Source of the DNA: JAAYQU01 sp037441445 | GTDB lineage: Bacteria; Bacteroidota; Bacteroidia; Bacteroidales; Salinivirgaceae | Length of the DNA stretch: 61,509 nucleotides | Direction of reading: 5' to 3' | NCBI GenBank assembly: GCA_037441445.1 | Contig: JBBISE010000011.1 | Coordinates: 1 to 61,509 of the forward strand | In this document: piece by piece, positions 35,757 through 44,031 of the stretch | Numbering within the stretch: the first letter of the stretch is position 1 | Layout of the letters: every line of letters begins with the position of its first letter | The notes under the pieces: generated by a model | What the model was told of the DNA's origin: nothing | Database searches by the model: none | Seen by the model: only the letters and a program-made list of their open reading frames with translations | Made by a program: the position numbers and the translations under genes

Positions 35757-36464
35757 ATGGGACAAAAAACTAATCCTATAGGAAATCGCTTGGGAATCAT
35801 CCGTGGATGGGATTCCAATTGGTACGGTGGTAACAACTACGCCGATAAGCTGGTAGAAGACAAAAGAATTCGTACATACCTGCAAACCCGTTTGGCAAAG
35901 GCCAGTGTTTCCCGAATTGTAATTGAAAGAACATTAAAACTCATAACAATTACTGTTCATACAGCACGACCTGGCATAATTATTGGTAAAGGCGGGCAGG
36001 AAGTTGACAAACTCAAAGAAGAATTGAAAAAACTTACTGGTAAGGATGTTCAAATCAACATCTTTGAGATTAAACGCCCTGAATTGGATGCAAATCTGGT
36101 CAGTAATAACGTAGCTCGACAACTTGAAGGACGCGTTTCGTACCGTCGTGCAATTAAAACTGCAATCGCTTCAAGTATGCGGGTAGGAGCAAAAGGTGTA
36201 AAGATCATGTTGTCAGGTCGCGTAGGTGGAGCAGAAATGGCTCGTTCTGAGACGTATAAAGAAGGACGAATTCCATTGCATACCCTGCGTGCCGATATCG
36301 ATTACAGCCTTGGTGAAGCTCTTACCAAATTTGGGCTTATGGGAATTAAAGTATGGATCTTTAAAGGGGAAGTATTCGCAAAACGGGATTTGTCACCAAA
36401 CGTTGGACAACCCAGTACAACAGGTGCTAAACCATCACGCGGGTTCCGTAAAAAACGGAAATAA
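35757..36464 (+). CDS. rpsC: 30S ribosomal protein uS3
   Basis: A 235-residue S3 at the mRNA entry channel. It begins MGQKTNPIGNRLGIIRGW. The KH domain with the GKGG motif (about residue 80) is clear. The C-terminal domain includes the helicase-related basic segment and a Lys/Arg-rich tail. Confidence 0.97.
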   Translation: MGQKTNPIGNRLGIIRGWDSNWYGGNNYADKLVEDKRIRTYLQTRLAKASVSRIVIERTLKLITITVHTARPGIIIGKGGQEVDKLKEELKKLTGKDVQINIFEIKRPELDANLVSNNVARQLEGRVSYRRAIKTAIASSMRVGAKGVKIMLSGRVGGAEMARSETYKEGRIPLHTLRADIDYSLGEALTKFGLMGIKVWIFKGEVFAKRDLSPNVGQPSTTGAKPSRGFRKKRK

Positions 36465-36489
36465 CCTTATAAATTAGGGAGATAAAACA

Positions 36490-36912
36490 ATGTTACAACC
36501 TAAGAAAACAAAGTTCCGTCGCCATCAGAAGGGGCGAATGAGAGGAAATGCCCAAAGAGGAAACCAACTCGCATTTGGGTCATTTGGAATTAAAACACTT
36601 GAATGTGCTTGGATCGACGGACGTCAAATAGAAGCAGCAAGGGTTGCCGTTACACGTTATATGCAACGTCAAGGACAGATTTGGATACGTATTTTTCCTG
36701 ATAAACCTATAACCAAGAAACCCGCTGAGGTTCGTATGGGTAAAGGGAAAGGTGCTCCGGAAGGCTTCGTTGCCCCGGTTACACCAGGACGCATCATTAT
36801 TGAAGCAGAAGGTGTATCGCTGGAAATAGCAAAAGAAGCATTGCGTTTAGCCGCTCAAAAATTACCGGTTAAAACTCGCTTTATTGTACGTCCCGATTAT
36901 CATGAATCTTAA
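36490..36912 (+). CDS. rplP: 50S ribosomal protein uL16
   Basis: A 140-residue L16 near the A-site tRNA. The N-terminal KKTKFRRHQKGRMRG and the conserved RIFPDKPITKKPAEVRMGKG segment are present. The upstream region has a short purine run (GGGAG) about 10 bases before the ATG, stronger than at most starts here. Confidence 0.97.
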   Translation: MLQPKKTKFRRHQKGRMRGNAQRGNQLAFGSFGIKTLECAWIDGRQIEAARVAVTRYMQRQGQIWIRIFPDKPITKKPAEVRMGKGKGAPEGFVAPVTPGRIIIEAEGVSLEIAKEALRLAAQKLPVKTRFIVRPDYHES

Positions 36913-36924
36913 AACAGGACAGTT

Positions 36925-37128
36925 ATGAAAATGTCAGAAGTACGAGAATTAAACGATAAAGATTTGAGAGAACGCATAACGGACCTCAAAACAACGTTAA
37001 CACAGCTGCGTATCAATCATGCAGTATCACCGTTAGACAACCCCATGCAAATTCCTTCGTTGAAAAAGGATATAGCACGATTGATGACCGAATTGCGACA
37101 ACGAGAATTAACTAAGACAACAAATTAA
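36925..37128 (+). CDS. rpmC: 50S ribosomal protein uL29
   Basis: A 67-residue helical L29 next to L23 at the tunnel exit. The pattern MSEVRELNDKDLRERI and the C-terminal IPSLKKDIARLMTELRQRE are typical of the two-helix hairpin. A second ATG two codons downstream is possible. Confidence 0.94.
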   Translation: MKMSEVRELNDKDLRERITDLKTTLTQLRINHAVSPLDNPMQIPSLKKDIARLMTELRQRELTKTTN

Positions 37129-37138
37129 TTTGTGTAGG

Positions 37139-37399
37139 ATGGAAAACAAGAGAAACCTCCGCAAGGAAAGAATCGGCGTAGTGGTCAGCAATAAAATGGA
37201 CAAGTCTATTGTTGTGGTTGTTGAGCGAAAAGTAAAACACCCAATGTATGGTAAATTCGTAAAAGCCACAACCAAACTGAAAGCGCATGACGAAAACGGC
37301 GAATGCAATATTGGCGACGTCGTTCGAATCATGGAAACACGCCCTTTGAGCAAGACAAAAAACTGGAGATTAGTAGAAATCATTGAAAGAGCGAAGTAA
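37139..37399 (+). CDS. rpsQ: 30S ribosomal protein uS17
   Basis: An 86-residue S17 from the ATG at 37139; an in-frame TTG at 37130 is rejected because the family starts with MENKRNLRKERIGVV-type sequence. The OB-fold core with SNKMDKSIVVVVER and HPMYGKFVK is clear. Confidence 0.96.
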   Translation: MENKRNLRKERIGVVVSNKMDKSIVVVVERKVKHPMYGKFVKATTKLKAHDENGECNIGDVVRIMETRPLSKTKNWRLVEIIERAK

Positions 37400-37401
37400 C
37401 C

Positions 37402-37767
37402 ATGATACAACACGAATCTAGATTAGCTGTTGCAGATAATAGTGGCGCCAAAGAGGTACTTTGTATAAATGTACTTGGTGGCTCTAAGAAAAAATATGCA
37501 ACCATCGGCGACGTAATTGTCGTATCCGTGAAAAGTGCCATTCCATCAGGCGATGTAAAGAAAGGTGCCGTTTCTAAAGCTGTAGTTGTTAGAACCCGCA
37601 AGGAGATCCGACGCAGTGATGGCTCATACATTCGCTTCGATGATAATGCATGTGTGCTGTTGAACCCCGCGGGAGAAATCAAAGGAACCCGTATTTTTGG
37701 ACCGGTTGCCAGGGAATTGCGCGATAAATATATGAAAATCGTATCTTTGGCCCCCGAAGTATTGTAA
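37402..37767 (+). CDS. rplN: 50S ribosomal protein uL14
   Basis: A 121-residue L14 at the subunit interface. It starts MIQHESRLAVADNSGAKE and carries the GDVIVVSVKSAIP and GTRIFGPVARELR motifs. It begins 2 bp after rpsQ. Confidence 0.97.
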   Translation: MIQHESRLAVADNSGAKEVLCINVLGGSKKKYATIGDVIVVSVKSAIPSGDVKKGAVSKAVVVRTRKEIRRSDGSYIRFDDNACVLLNPAGEIKGTRIFGPVARELRDKYMKIVSLAPEVL

Positions 37768-37785
37768 CCGCAAAATAAGTGTAAA

Positions 37786-38109
37786 ATGCGAAAGAAATTA
37801 CATATTAAGAAGGGCGACACCGTTGTTGTACTCTCTGGTAACTCCAAGGGTCAGAAAGGTAAAGTTCTTGAAATTGATGTTAAAAACGAACGTGCTATCG
37901 TTGAGGGTGTTAACATGATTTCGAAACATACCAAACCCAACGCTCAGTATCCTAACGGTGGGATAATTAAAAAAGAAGGCTCTATTCATATCTCTAACTT
38001 GCTTCCGGAAGATCCAAAAACTGGAAAACCTTCAAGAGTGGGTCGCAAAGAGAATGAAGAAGGTAAACTAGTTCGGTTTTTGAAAAAATCTGGAGAGGAG
38101 ATTAAGTAA
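37786..38109 (+). CDS. rplX: 50S ribosomal protein uL24
   Basis: A 107-residue L24, an assembly initiator protein. The KOW motif is near the N-terminus (KKGDTVVVLSGNSKGQKGKV). The stop overlaps the start of rplE by one base (TAATG), giving translational coupling. Confidence 0.96.
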   Translation: MRKKLHIKKGDTVVVLSGNSKGQKGKVLEIDVKNERAIVEGVNMISKHTKPNAQYPNGGIIKKEGSIHISNLLPEDPKTGKPSRVGRKENEEGKLVRFLKKSGEEIK

Positions 38110-38666
38110 TGGCTTACGTTCCAAACTTAAAAACAAAATATGATGAGGAAATTGTTCCAGCGTTGAAAGCTGAGTTCAATTATAAAACCGTGATGCAGGT
38201 ACCTCGTTTAGAGAAGATAGTTCTCAACCAAGGTGTGGGGAAAGCTACTTCTGACCGTAAGTTAATCGATAGCGCGTTAATTGAAATGACCAATATTGCT
38301 GGACAGAAAGCTGTTTCGACAATATCCCGTAAGGACATTTCGAACTTTAAACTCCGTAAGAAGATGCCTATCGGGGTTAAAGTTACTTTGCGCCGTGAAA
38401 AAATGTACGAGTTCTTAGAAAGGCTAATTAGCGTAGCATTACCACGTATCCGTGATTTTCAGGGTGTTGGTGGTAAATTAGACGGACGCGGGAACTATAC
38501 CCTCGGTATTACTGAACAAATTATTTTCCCCGAGATTGACATTGACAAAATCAATCACATTCTCGGAATGGACATCACATTTGTTACTTCAGCTAACACC
38601 GACGAAGAAGCATATGCGTTGCTTAAAGCCTTTGGTATCCCGTTTAAAACTGAGAAAAAGAACTAA
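38109..38666 (+). CDS. rplE: 50S ribosomal protein uL5
   Basis: A 185-residue L5 of the central protuberance, which binds 5S rRNA. Motifs include VPRLEKIVLNQGVG, GVKVTLRREKMYEFL and RDFQGVGGKLDGRGNYTLGI. Standard length and position. Confidence 0.97.
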   Translation: MAYVPNLKTKYDEEIVPALKAEFNYKTVMQVPRLEKIVLNQGVGKATSDRKLIDSALIEMTNIAGQKAVSTISRKDISNFKLRKKMPIGVKVTLRREKMYEFLERLISVALPRIRDFQGVGGKLDGRGNYTLGITEQIIFPEIDIDKINHILGMDITFVTSANTDEEAYALLKAFGIPFKTEKKN

Positions 38667-38669
38667 GCT

Positions 38670-38939
38670 ATGGCAAAAGAATCAATGAAAGCACGCGAAA
38701 GAAAGCGTGCTAAACTCGTGGAAAAATACGCAAAGAAGCGCGCTGACTTAATAGCAGCTGGCGACTATGCCGGATTACAAAAACTACCTAAGAACGCCTC
38801 TCCTGTGCGGTTACACAACCGTTGCCAGTTGACAGGTCGTCCTAAAGGGTATATCCGCCAATTCGGTATCAGCCGTATATGCTTCCGCGAAATGGCTAAC
38901 CAGGGATTAATCCCCGGAGTAAAAAAAGCAAGTTGGTAA
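38670..38939 (+). CDS. rpsN: 30S ribosomal protein uS14, zinc-independent form
   Basis: An 89-residue S14. It is the long form without the zinc-binding CxxC pairs: only two isolated cysteines are present (NRCQLTGRPKGY and RICFREMA). The C-terminal motif GLIPGVKKASW is typical. The short zinc-dependent paralogue is not in the window. Confidence 0.96.
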   Translation: MAKESMKARERKRAKLVEKYAKKRADLIAAGDYAGLQKLPKNASPVRLHNRCQLTGRPKGYIRQFGISRICFREMANQGLIPGVKKASW

Positions 38940-38959
38940 AACTTTAAGAACAACACACA

Positions 38960-39355
38960 ATGGATGTAATTGGCGATTTTTTAACAAGAATACGGAATGC
39001 TTCAATGGCACGCCATAAAGTATTAGAAGTTCCGTCTTCAAATATGAGAAAAGCTATCACCAAGATACTTTACGAGCAAGGATATATTTTAAATTATAAG
39101 TTCGAGGAACCTGATGCAGTTAACCGGACAATTAAAATAGCCTTGAAATATAACCCTGCAACCAAGCAGCCTGTTATTAAAGGTATCAAACGCGTTAGCA
39201 GACCGGGTTTGCGAAAATACAGCAACGTAGCAGATATGCCACGTGTATTGAATGGTTTAGGGGTAGCAATTATCTCAACCTCGCACGGTATTATTTCAGA
39301 TAAAGAAGCCCGTCGGCAAAACGTAGGCGGTGAAGTAATTTGTTACGTTTATTAA
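38960..39355 (+). CDS. rpsH: 30S ribosomal protein uS8
   Basis: A 131-residue S8. It starts with VIGDFLTRIRNASMARHKVLEVP and ends with the C-terminal RNA-binding strand GGEVICYVY. S8 regulates the spc operon in E. coli by binding near rplE; no such site was identified here. Confidence 0.97.
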   Translation: MDVIGDFLTRIRNASMARHKVLEVPSSNMRKAITKILYEQGYILNYKFEEPDAVNRTIKIALKYNPATKQPVIKGIKRVSRPGLRKYSNVADMPRVLNGLGVAIISTSHGIISDKEARRQNVGGEVICYVY

Positions 39356-39366
39356 AACAGATTGAA

Positions 39367-39927
39367 ATGTCACGGATAGGTAAATTACCGATAAATATTC
39401 CGGCCGGAGTAACAGTTAATGTTGACAAAAGCAACAATGTAACTGTAAAAGGACCGAAAGGACAGCTTCAACAAACAATAGATCCTGATATTCAGGTGGT
39501 TGTTGAAAATAGCGCTGTTGTAGTTAACCGCCCAACCGATAACAAACGACACAGAGCATTGCATGGCCTCTACAGAGCCCTGATCAATAATATGGTTGTT
39601 GGTGTATCGACTGGATATAATGTAACGCTCGAGCTTGTTGGTGTTGGTTACCGCGCCGAAGCAAAAGGTCAAATGTTGGAACTCAATTTGGGTTATTCAC
39701 ACAACATTTTTCTTGAACTTCCCAAAGAAGTAGCTGTTGAAACAAAAAGCGACAAGAAGACAAATCCTAAGATTATGTTGTCGAGCATTGACAAGCAACT
39801 GATTGGACACGTAGCCGCAAAAATCAGATCGATGAGAAAACCAGAGCCATACAAAGGTAAAGGTGTGAGATTTGAAGGCGAATTGGTACGCCGGAAAGCC
39901 GGTAAATCAGCAGGTAAAGGTAAGTAA
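39367..39927 (+). CDS. rplF: 50S ribosomal protein uL6
   Basis: A 186-residue L6 from the ATG at 39367, which gives the family start MSRIGKLPI; an upstream in-frame start at 39340 lies inside rpsH. Two tandem RNA-binding domains are present, with GVGYRAEAKG in the middle and the C-terminal PEPYKGKGVRFEGE motif. The tail ends in a Lys/Gly-rich stretch. Confidence 0.97.
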   Translation: MSRIGKLPINIPAGVTVNVDKSNNVTVKGPKGQLQQTIDPDIQVVVENSAVVVNRPTDNKRHRALHGLYRALINNMVVGVSTGYNVTLELVGVGYRAEAKGQMLELNLGYSHNIFLELPKEVAVETKSDKKTNPKIMLSSIDKQLIGHVAAKIRSMRKPEPYKGKGVRFEGELVRRKAGKSAGKGK

Positions 39928-39931
39928 TCTT

Positions 39932-39940
39932 AAAAGGAGG
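39932..39940 (+). promoter_or_regulatory. Canonical Shine-Dalgarno sequence of rplR
   Basis: AAAAGGAGG ends 8 bases before the rplR ATG, a near-full match to the anti-SD of 16S rRNA. Most starts in this window have only A-rich leaders, as expected in Bacteroidota, so this strong SD stands out. A weaker GAGGAG (40827-40832) precedes rpmD at the same spacing. Confidence 0.7.
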
Positions 39941-39948
39941 ATGAAATT

Positions 39949-40308
39949 ATGCCACTAAGTAAATCAGAGCGTAGGCAAAGAATCAGATATCGTATCCGCA
40001 AGCGTCTAACTGGGACGGAAAGCCAACCCAGGATGAACGTTTTCAGAAGCAATGCCAACATCAGTGTTCAAATCATTGATGACACCAAAGGAACTACCTT
40101 GGTTTCCGCATCTTCACTTTGCAAAGAAGTTGCAGAGAAAACAGGTATTTCGAAATCGGAAGTTGCCGCACTTGTAGGAAAATTAATTGCCAAAAGGGCA
40201 ATTGAAAAAGGAATCACTAACGTTAAATTCGACCGCAACGGATACCTTTATCACGGAAGAGTTAAATCTCTGGCTGATGGTGCACGCGAAGGGGGACTTA
40301 AATTTTAA
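39949..40308 (+). CDS. rplR: 50S ribosomal protein uL18
   Basis: A 119-residue L18, a 5S rRNA-binding protein. The basic N-terminus RRQRIRYRIRKRLTG, the middle LVSASSL segment and the C-terminal FDRNGYLYHGRVKSLADGAREGGL are typical. It is preceded by an unusually good Shine-Dalgarno sequence. Confidence 0.97.
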   Translation: MPLSKSERRQRIRYRIRKRLTGTESQPRMNVFRSNANISVQIIDDTKGTTLVSASSLCKEVAEKTGISKSEVAALVGKLIAKRAIEKGITNVKFDRNGYLYHGRVKSLADGAREGGLKF

Positions 40309-40314
40309 TCAGCT

Positions 40315-40827
40315 ATGTCAGGAATAAGAAAGATAAAAACCAGCGACCTCGAACTTAAAGATCGATTGGTAGCTATCAACCGCGTTACCAAGGTAACCAA
40401 GGGTGGACGTACCTTTAGTTTCTCAGCCATTGTTGTGGTTGGAAATGAAAATGGTATTGTTGGCCACGGACTGGGTAAAGCCGGTGAGGTTACAACTGCT
40501 ATTTCCAAAGCAATTGAGGATGCGAAAAAGAACTTAATAAAAGTGCCCATTATAAACAAAACACTACCCCACGAATCGTTGGGTAAATTTGGAGGTGCTA
40601 ATGTGCTTATAAAGCCAGCCTCATCGGGTACCGGTGTTAAAGCTGGTGGCGCTATGCGTGCTGTACTTGAGAGTGTTGGCGTACACGACGTTCTTGCAAA
40701 ATCAAAAGGATCCAGCAACCCACACAACGTGGTTAAAGCAACCATGGATGCTTTGATGCAGCTTCGTGATGCATACACCGTAGCCTCGGATCGTGGTGTT
40801 GATCTGGAAAAAGTTTTTAACGGATAG
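40315..40827 (+). CDS. rpsE: 30S ribosomal protein uS5
   Basis: A 170-residue S5, which helps decoding fidelity and mRNA unwinding. The N-terminal double-stranded RNA-binding domain (GGRTFSFSAIVVVGNENGIVG) and the C-terminal domain with RAVLESVGVHDVLAKSKGSSN are present. Confidence 0.97.
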   Translation: MSGIRKIKTSDLELKDRLVAINRVTKVTKGGRTFSFSAIVVVGNENGIVGHGLGKAGEVTTAISKAIEDAKKNLIKVPIINKTLPHESLGKFGGANVLIKPASSGTGVKAGGAMRAVLESVGVHDVLAKSKGSSNPHNVVKATMDALMQLRDAYTVASDRGVDLEKVFNG

Positions 40828-40840
40828 AGGAGAAATTGTT

Positions 40841-41026
40841 ATGGCTAAAATTCAGATAACACAAATCCGCAGCAGTATAGGAAGTACTGTAAGGCAAAAG
40901 GAAACCCTCAAGGCTTTAGGGTTACGTAAAATTCGCCAAACTGTTGAGCATGAAAATGTTCCTGAAATTGCAGGTATGGTCGATAAGGTAAAACACTTGG
41001 TAAAAGTTACAGAAACAAACAATTAA
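40841..41026 (+). CDS. rpmD: 50S ribosomal protein uL30
   Basis: A 61-residue L30 from the ATG at 40841; a longer open frame upstream lies inside rpsE and is rejected. The sequence MAKIQITQIRSSIG and the conserved LKALGLRKIRQTVEH segment are diagnostic. Confidence 0.95.
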   Translation: MAKIQITQIRSSIGSTVRQKETLKALGLRKIRQTVEHENVPEIAGMVDKVKHLVKVTETNN

Positions 41027-41031
41027 GCACT

Positions 41032-41478
41032 ATGGATCTCAGCAATTTAACCCCCGCTCTGGGTTCAGTACGAAATAGAAAACGTATTGGACGCGGCGAA
41101 GGTTCCGGACACGGTGGTCATTCAACCCGTGGTCTGAATGGAGCAAAATCAAGATCAGGCTATGCCAAAAAGATAGGTTTTGAAGGTGGTCAGATGCCTC
41201 TTCAAAGACGTGTACCCAAATTTGGATTCACCAATCATAATCGTAAAGAGTACAAGGCTATCAATCTTGATGTAATCCAAACCTTGGCCGAGAGGCTTAA
41301 AACCAATGCAATTAACGTGGACACGTTAATTGAAAATGGTTTGGTTTCTAAGAATGACTTTGTAAAAATCCTTGGTAATGGTTCTATCAGCCAAAAACTG
41401 GAAGTGAAAGCGCACGCATTTTCCAAATCAGCACAAGCTGCAATAGAAGCCCAAGCCGGAAACGCCATAAAAATATAA
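41032..41478 (+). CDS. rplO: 50S ribosomal protein uL15
   Basis: A 148-residue L15. It has the flexible Gly/Arg-rich N-terminal arm (RIGRGEGSGHGGHSTRG) that threads into 23S rRNA, GGQMPLQRRVPKFGF, and the C-terminal globular domain ending in AHAFSKSAQAAIEAQAG. secY follows after 3 bp. Confidence 0.97.
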   Translation: MDLSNLTPALGSVRNRKRIGRGEGSGHGGHSTRGLNGAKSRSGYAKKIGFEGGQMPLQRRVPKFGFTNHNRKEYKAINLDVIQTLAERLKTNAINVDTLIENGLVSKNDFVKILGNGSISQKLEVKAHAFSKSAQAAIEAQAGNAIKI

Positions 41479-41481
41479 TCA

Positions 41482-42813
41482 ATGAAACGGTTATTAGATA
41501 CACTTAAAAATATCTGGAAGATCGAAGATCTTCGGAACCGAATATTGACAACATTAGGCTTATTGTTGGTCTATCGTCTGGGAGCACATGTTGTGCTTCC
41601 GGGCATCGACCCAACAAAGCTTTCCGCTTTATCAGATCAAACTGCAAGTGGAGTGTTAGGCCTTTTGGATATGTTTTCTGGTGGTGCATTTTCAAATGCC
41701 TCAGTCTTGGCACTTGGAATTATGCCTTACATTTCGGCCTCAATCGTAATCCAGCTCCTGGGAATCGCAGTTCCTTATTTTCAGCGCTTGCAACGTGAAG
41801 GAGAAAGCGGACGCAGAAAAATCAACCAGATAACACGTTATCTGACGCTTGTCATTCTGGTTATGCAAGCCCCCGCTTACCTTGCAAACTTGCATGCAAC
41901 TCTGCCACCTGATGCTTTCATAATCGGAGGTACTTTATTCACTATTACAAGTGTTGTTATTCTTACTGCCGGAACCATGTTTGTAATGTGGATTGGCGAG
42001 AAGATTACTGACCGCGGTATAGGGAATGGCATTTCGCTGATTATTATGATTGGTATTATTGCCCATCTTCCTTTTGCCTTTCTTGCAGAATTTATCTCTC
42101 GCGTTGAAGAACAGGGTGGTGGATTGGTAATATTTTTAGTTGAAATGATAATGCTAGCTGTTGTTATTGTTCTGGCAATTCTCCTGGTTCAAGGAACCCG
42201 GAAAGTACCTGTGCAATATGCAAAGCGCATTGTTGGCAATAAGCAATACGGAGGAGTACGTCAATACATTCCTTTGAAAATTAATGCATCTGGTGTTATG
42301 CCTATTATTTTTGCGCAAGCCTTGATGTTTGTCCCCGTAATCTTGTTAGGTTTTTCAAGTTCTGAGAGCTTAACAGGTGTTGCAGCTGCCTTTGCTGATT
42401 TTACCAGTTTTGCTTACAACATCACATTTGCGTTGCTAATTGTTGGATTTACCTATTTCTATACTGCAATTACAATCAACCCCACGCAAATGGCTGAGGA
42501 TATGAAGCGCAATGGCGGTTTTATTCCTGGCGTAAAACCCGGCAAAAAGACGGCAGAATTCCTTGATAACATCATGTCAAGAATCACTTTGCCTGGATCA
42601 ATATTTCTTGCCTTGATTGCTATTTTGCCCGCATTTGCAATGTTAGCTGGTGTAAATAGTCAATTTGCGCAATTTTTTGGCGGGACCTCGTTGTTGATTT
42701 TGGTTGGTGTTGCCCTTGATACGCTTCAGCAAATTGAAAGTCACCTGTTGATGCGCCACTACGATGGTTTATTAAAATCAGGTAGAATTAAAGGACGCCG
42801 TTCAGTAGGTTAA
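41482..42813 (+). CDS. secY: Protein translocase channel subunit SecY
   Basis: A 443-residue inner-membrane protein with ten predicted helices, the pore of the Sec translocon. Family motifs are GIMPYISASIVIQLL in the first part, the GIGNGISLIIMIGI segment, and the cytoplasmic loop region QYAKRIVGNKQYGG. The C-terminal RIKGRRSVG is typical. The gene is in the classic spc position after rplO; no adk or map gene separates it from infA. Confidence 0.98.
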   Translation: MKRLLDTLKNIWKIEDLRNRILTTLGLLLVYRLGAHVVLPGIDPTKLSALSDQTASGVLGLLDMFSGGAFSNASVLALGIMPYISASIVIQLLGIAVPYFQRLQREGESGRRKINQITRYLTLVILVMQAPAYLANLHATLPPDAFIIGGTLFTITSVVILTAGTMFVMWIGEKITDRGIGNGISLIIMIGIIAHLPFAFLAEFISRVEEQGGGLVIFLVEMIMLAVVIVLAILLVQGTRKVPVQYAKRIVGNKQYGGVRQYIPLKINASGVMPIIFAQALMFVPVILLGFSSSESLTGVAAAFADFTSFAYNITFALLIVGFTYFYTAITINPTQMAEDMKRNGGFIPGVKPGKKTAEFLDNIMSRITLPGSIFLALIAILPAFAMLAGVNSQFAQFFGGTSLLILVGVALDTLQQIESHLLMRHYDGLLKSGRIKGRRSVG

Positions 42814-42830
42814 TCCAGATACGAGCAGAT

Positions 42831-43052
42831 ATGTCAAAACAGTCAAGTATCGAACAGGACGGGACAATAACCGAGGCACTTTCAAATGCCATGTTCCGGG
42901 TAGAATTGGAGAACGGCCACGTGATTACCGCACATATCAGCGGAAAAATGAGGATGCATTACATAAAAATTTTACCTGGCGATAAGGTAAAAGTGGAAAT
43001 GTCGCCTTATGATTTAACTAAAGGAAGAATTGTTTTCAGATATAAAAACTAA
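42831..43052 (+). CDS. infA: Translation initiation factor IF-1
   Basis: A 73-residue single OB-fold (S1-like) protein that blocks the A site during initiation. The motifs SNAMFRVELENGHVITAHISGKMRMHYIKILPGDKV and LTKGRI in parts match the family closely. It starts 17 bp after secY. Confidence 0.97.
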   Translation: MSKQSSIEQDGTITEALSNAMFRVELENGHVITAHISGKMRMHYIKILPGDKVKVEMSPYDLTKGRIVFRYKN

Positions 43053-43057
43053 AAACC

Positions 43058-43174
43058 ATGAAGGTAAGAGCCTCAGTAAAGAAGCGTAGTGCGGACTGCA
43101 AAATAGTCAGGCGCAAAGGACGCATATACATAATCAACAAAAAAAATCCCAAGTTTAAACAACGTCAGGGATAA
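43058..43174 (+). CDS. rpmJ: 50S ribosomal protein bL36, zinc-independent form
   Basis: A 38-residue L36, starting at the ATG at 43058, 5 bp after infA. It begins MKVRASVKKRSADCKIVRRK and ends NPKFKQRQG. The zinc ligands of the common form (three Cys and one His) are reduced to a single Cys14; the other positions are Ser, Asn and Phe. This is therefore the C-minus type. Confidence 0.95.
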   Translation: MKVRASVKKRSADCKIVRRKGRIYIINKKNPKFKQRQG

Positions 43175-43180
43175 TTTTAT

Positions 43181-43188
43181 TAACTTTG
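43181..43188 (+). promoter_or_regulatory. Internal -7 element before rpsM
   Basis: TAACTTTG fits TAnnTTTG in the 44-bp gap between rpmJ and rpsM, the largest gap around here. The nearest TTT-rich -33 candidate has a spacer that is too long. It may give extra transcription of the alpha cluster (rpsM to rplQ). Confidence 0.4.
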
Positions 43189-43218
43189 CAAACCTTTTAA
43201 TAAAGCAAAAGAGATTAT

Positions 43219-43596
43219 ATGGCACGATTAGTAGGCGTTGATTTACCGAAGAATAAACGCGGAGAAGTAGGGTTGACCTACATTTACGGCATCGGGCGCA
43301 GTAGCGCAACAAAAATTCTGGCAGAAGCCGGGATCGACCGTGATATAAAAGTAAAGGACTGGAATGACGATCAGATTGCAGCCCTCCGTCGCATCTTGGG
43401 TGAACAATACAAACTTGAGGGCGAATTGCGCTCTGAAGTTCAGATGAATATCAAACGATTGATGGATATTGGTTGTTACCGTGGAATTCGTCATCGTCTA
43501 GGGTTGCCCGTCCGCGGACAGAACACCCAGAATAATGCCCGTACACGTAAAGGAAAACGTAAAACGGTTGCGAACAAGAAGAAAGCGACTAAATAA
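43219..43596 (+). CDS. rpsM: 30S ribosomal protein uS13
   Basis: A 125-residue S13 of the head, contacting P-site tRNA and L5. It starts MARLVGVDLPKNKRGEVGLTY and carries GCYRGIRHRLGLPVRGQ and the basic C-terminal tail ARTRKGKRKTV. It is the first gene of the alpha cluster and may have its own promoter. Confidence 0.97.
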   Translation: MARLVGVDLPKNKRGEVGLTYIYGIGRSSATKILAEAGIDRDIKVKDWNDDQIAALRRILGEQYKLEGELRSEVQMNIKRLMDIGCYRGIRHRLGLPVRGQNTQNNARTRKGKRKTVANKKKATK

Positions 43597-43613
43597 TTAG
43601 AGATTTGTAGAAT

Positions 43614-44003
43614 ATGGCACAAAAGTCAAAAAGCACTCGCAAAAGAGTGGTTAAGGTCGAACCGGTGGGGCAAGCGCATGTCCATTCTTCATTCAATAAC
43701 ATTATTGTTACTCTTACGAATGGAAATGGCGACGTTATCTCATGGGCATCGGCTGGTAAAATGGGATTTAAAGGGTCGAAGAAAAACACTCCTTATGCAG
43801 CGCAAGTTGCTACACAGGAATGTGCTCATGTTGCCTATGAAGCTGGTTTACGGAAAGTGAAAGTTTACGTTAAAGGACCAGGTGCCGGGCGAGAGTCTGC
43901 AATCCGTACTCTCCACAATGCTGGAATAGAAGTTACCGAGATTGTTGACGTTACACCGCTACCGCACAACGGCTGTCGCCCTCCCAAACGTAGAAGAGTT
44001 TAA
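43614..44003 (+). CDS. rpsK: 30S ribosomal protein uS11
   Basis: A 129-residue S11 of the platform. AHVHSSFNNIIVTLTNGNGD, the SAGKMGFKGSKKNTPYAAQ segment and the C-terminal HNGCRPPKRRRV are diagnostic. Confidence 0.98.
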   Translation: MAQKSKSTRKRVVKVEPVGQAHVHSSFNNIIVTLTNGNGDVISWASAGKMGFKGSKKNTPYAAQVATQECAHVAYEAGLRKVKVYVKGPGAGRESAIRTLHNAGIEVTEIVDVTPLPHNGCRPPKRRRV

Positions 44004-44031
44004 TTAACCGTATTTTAAAAGGAAAAAGACA

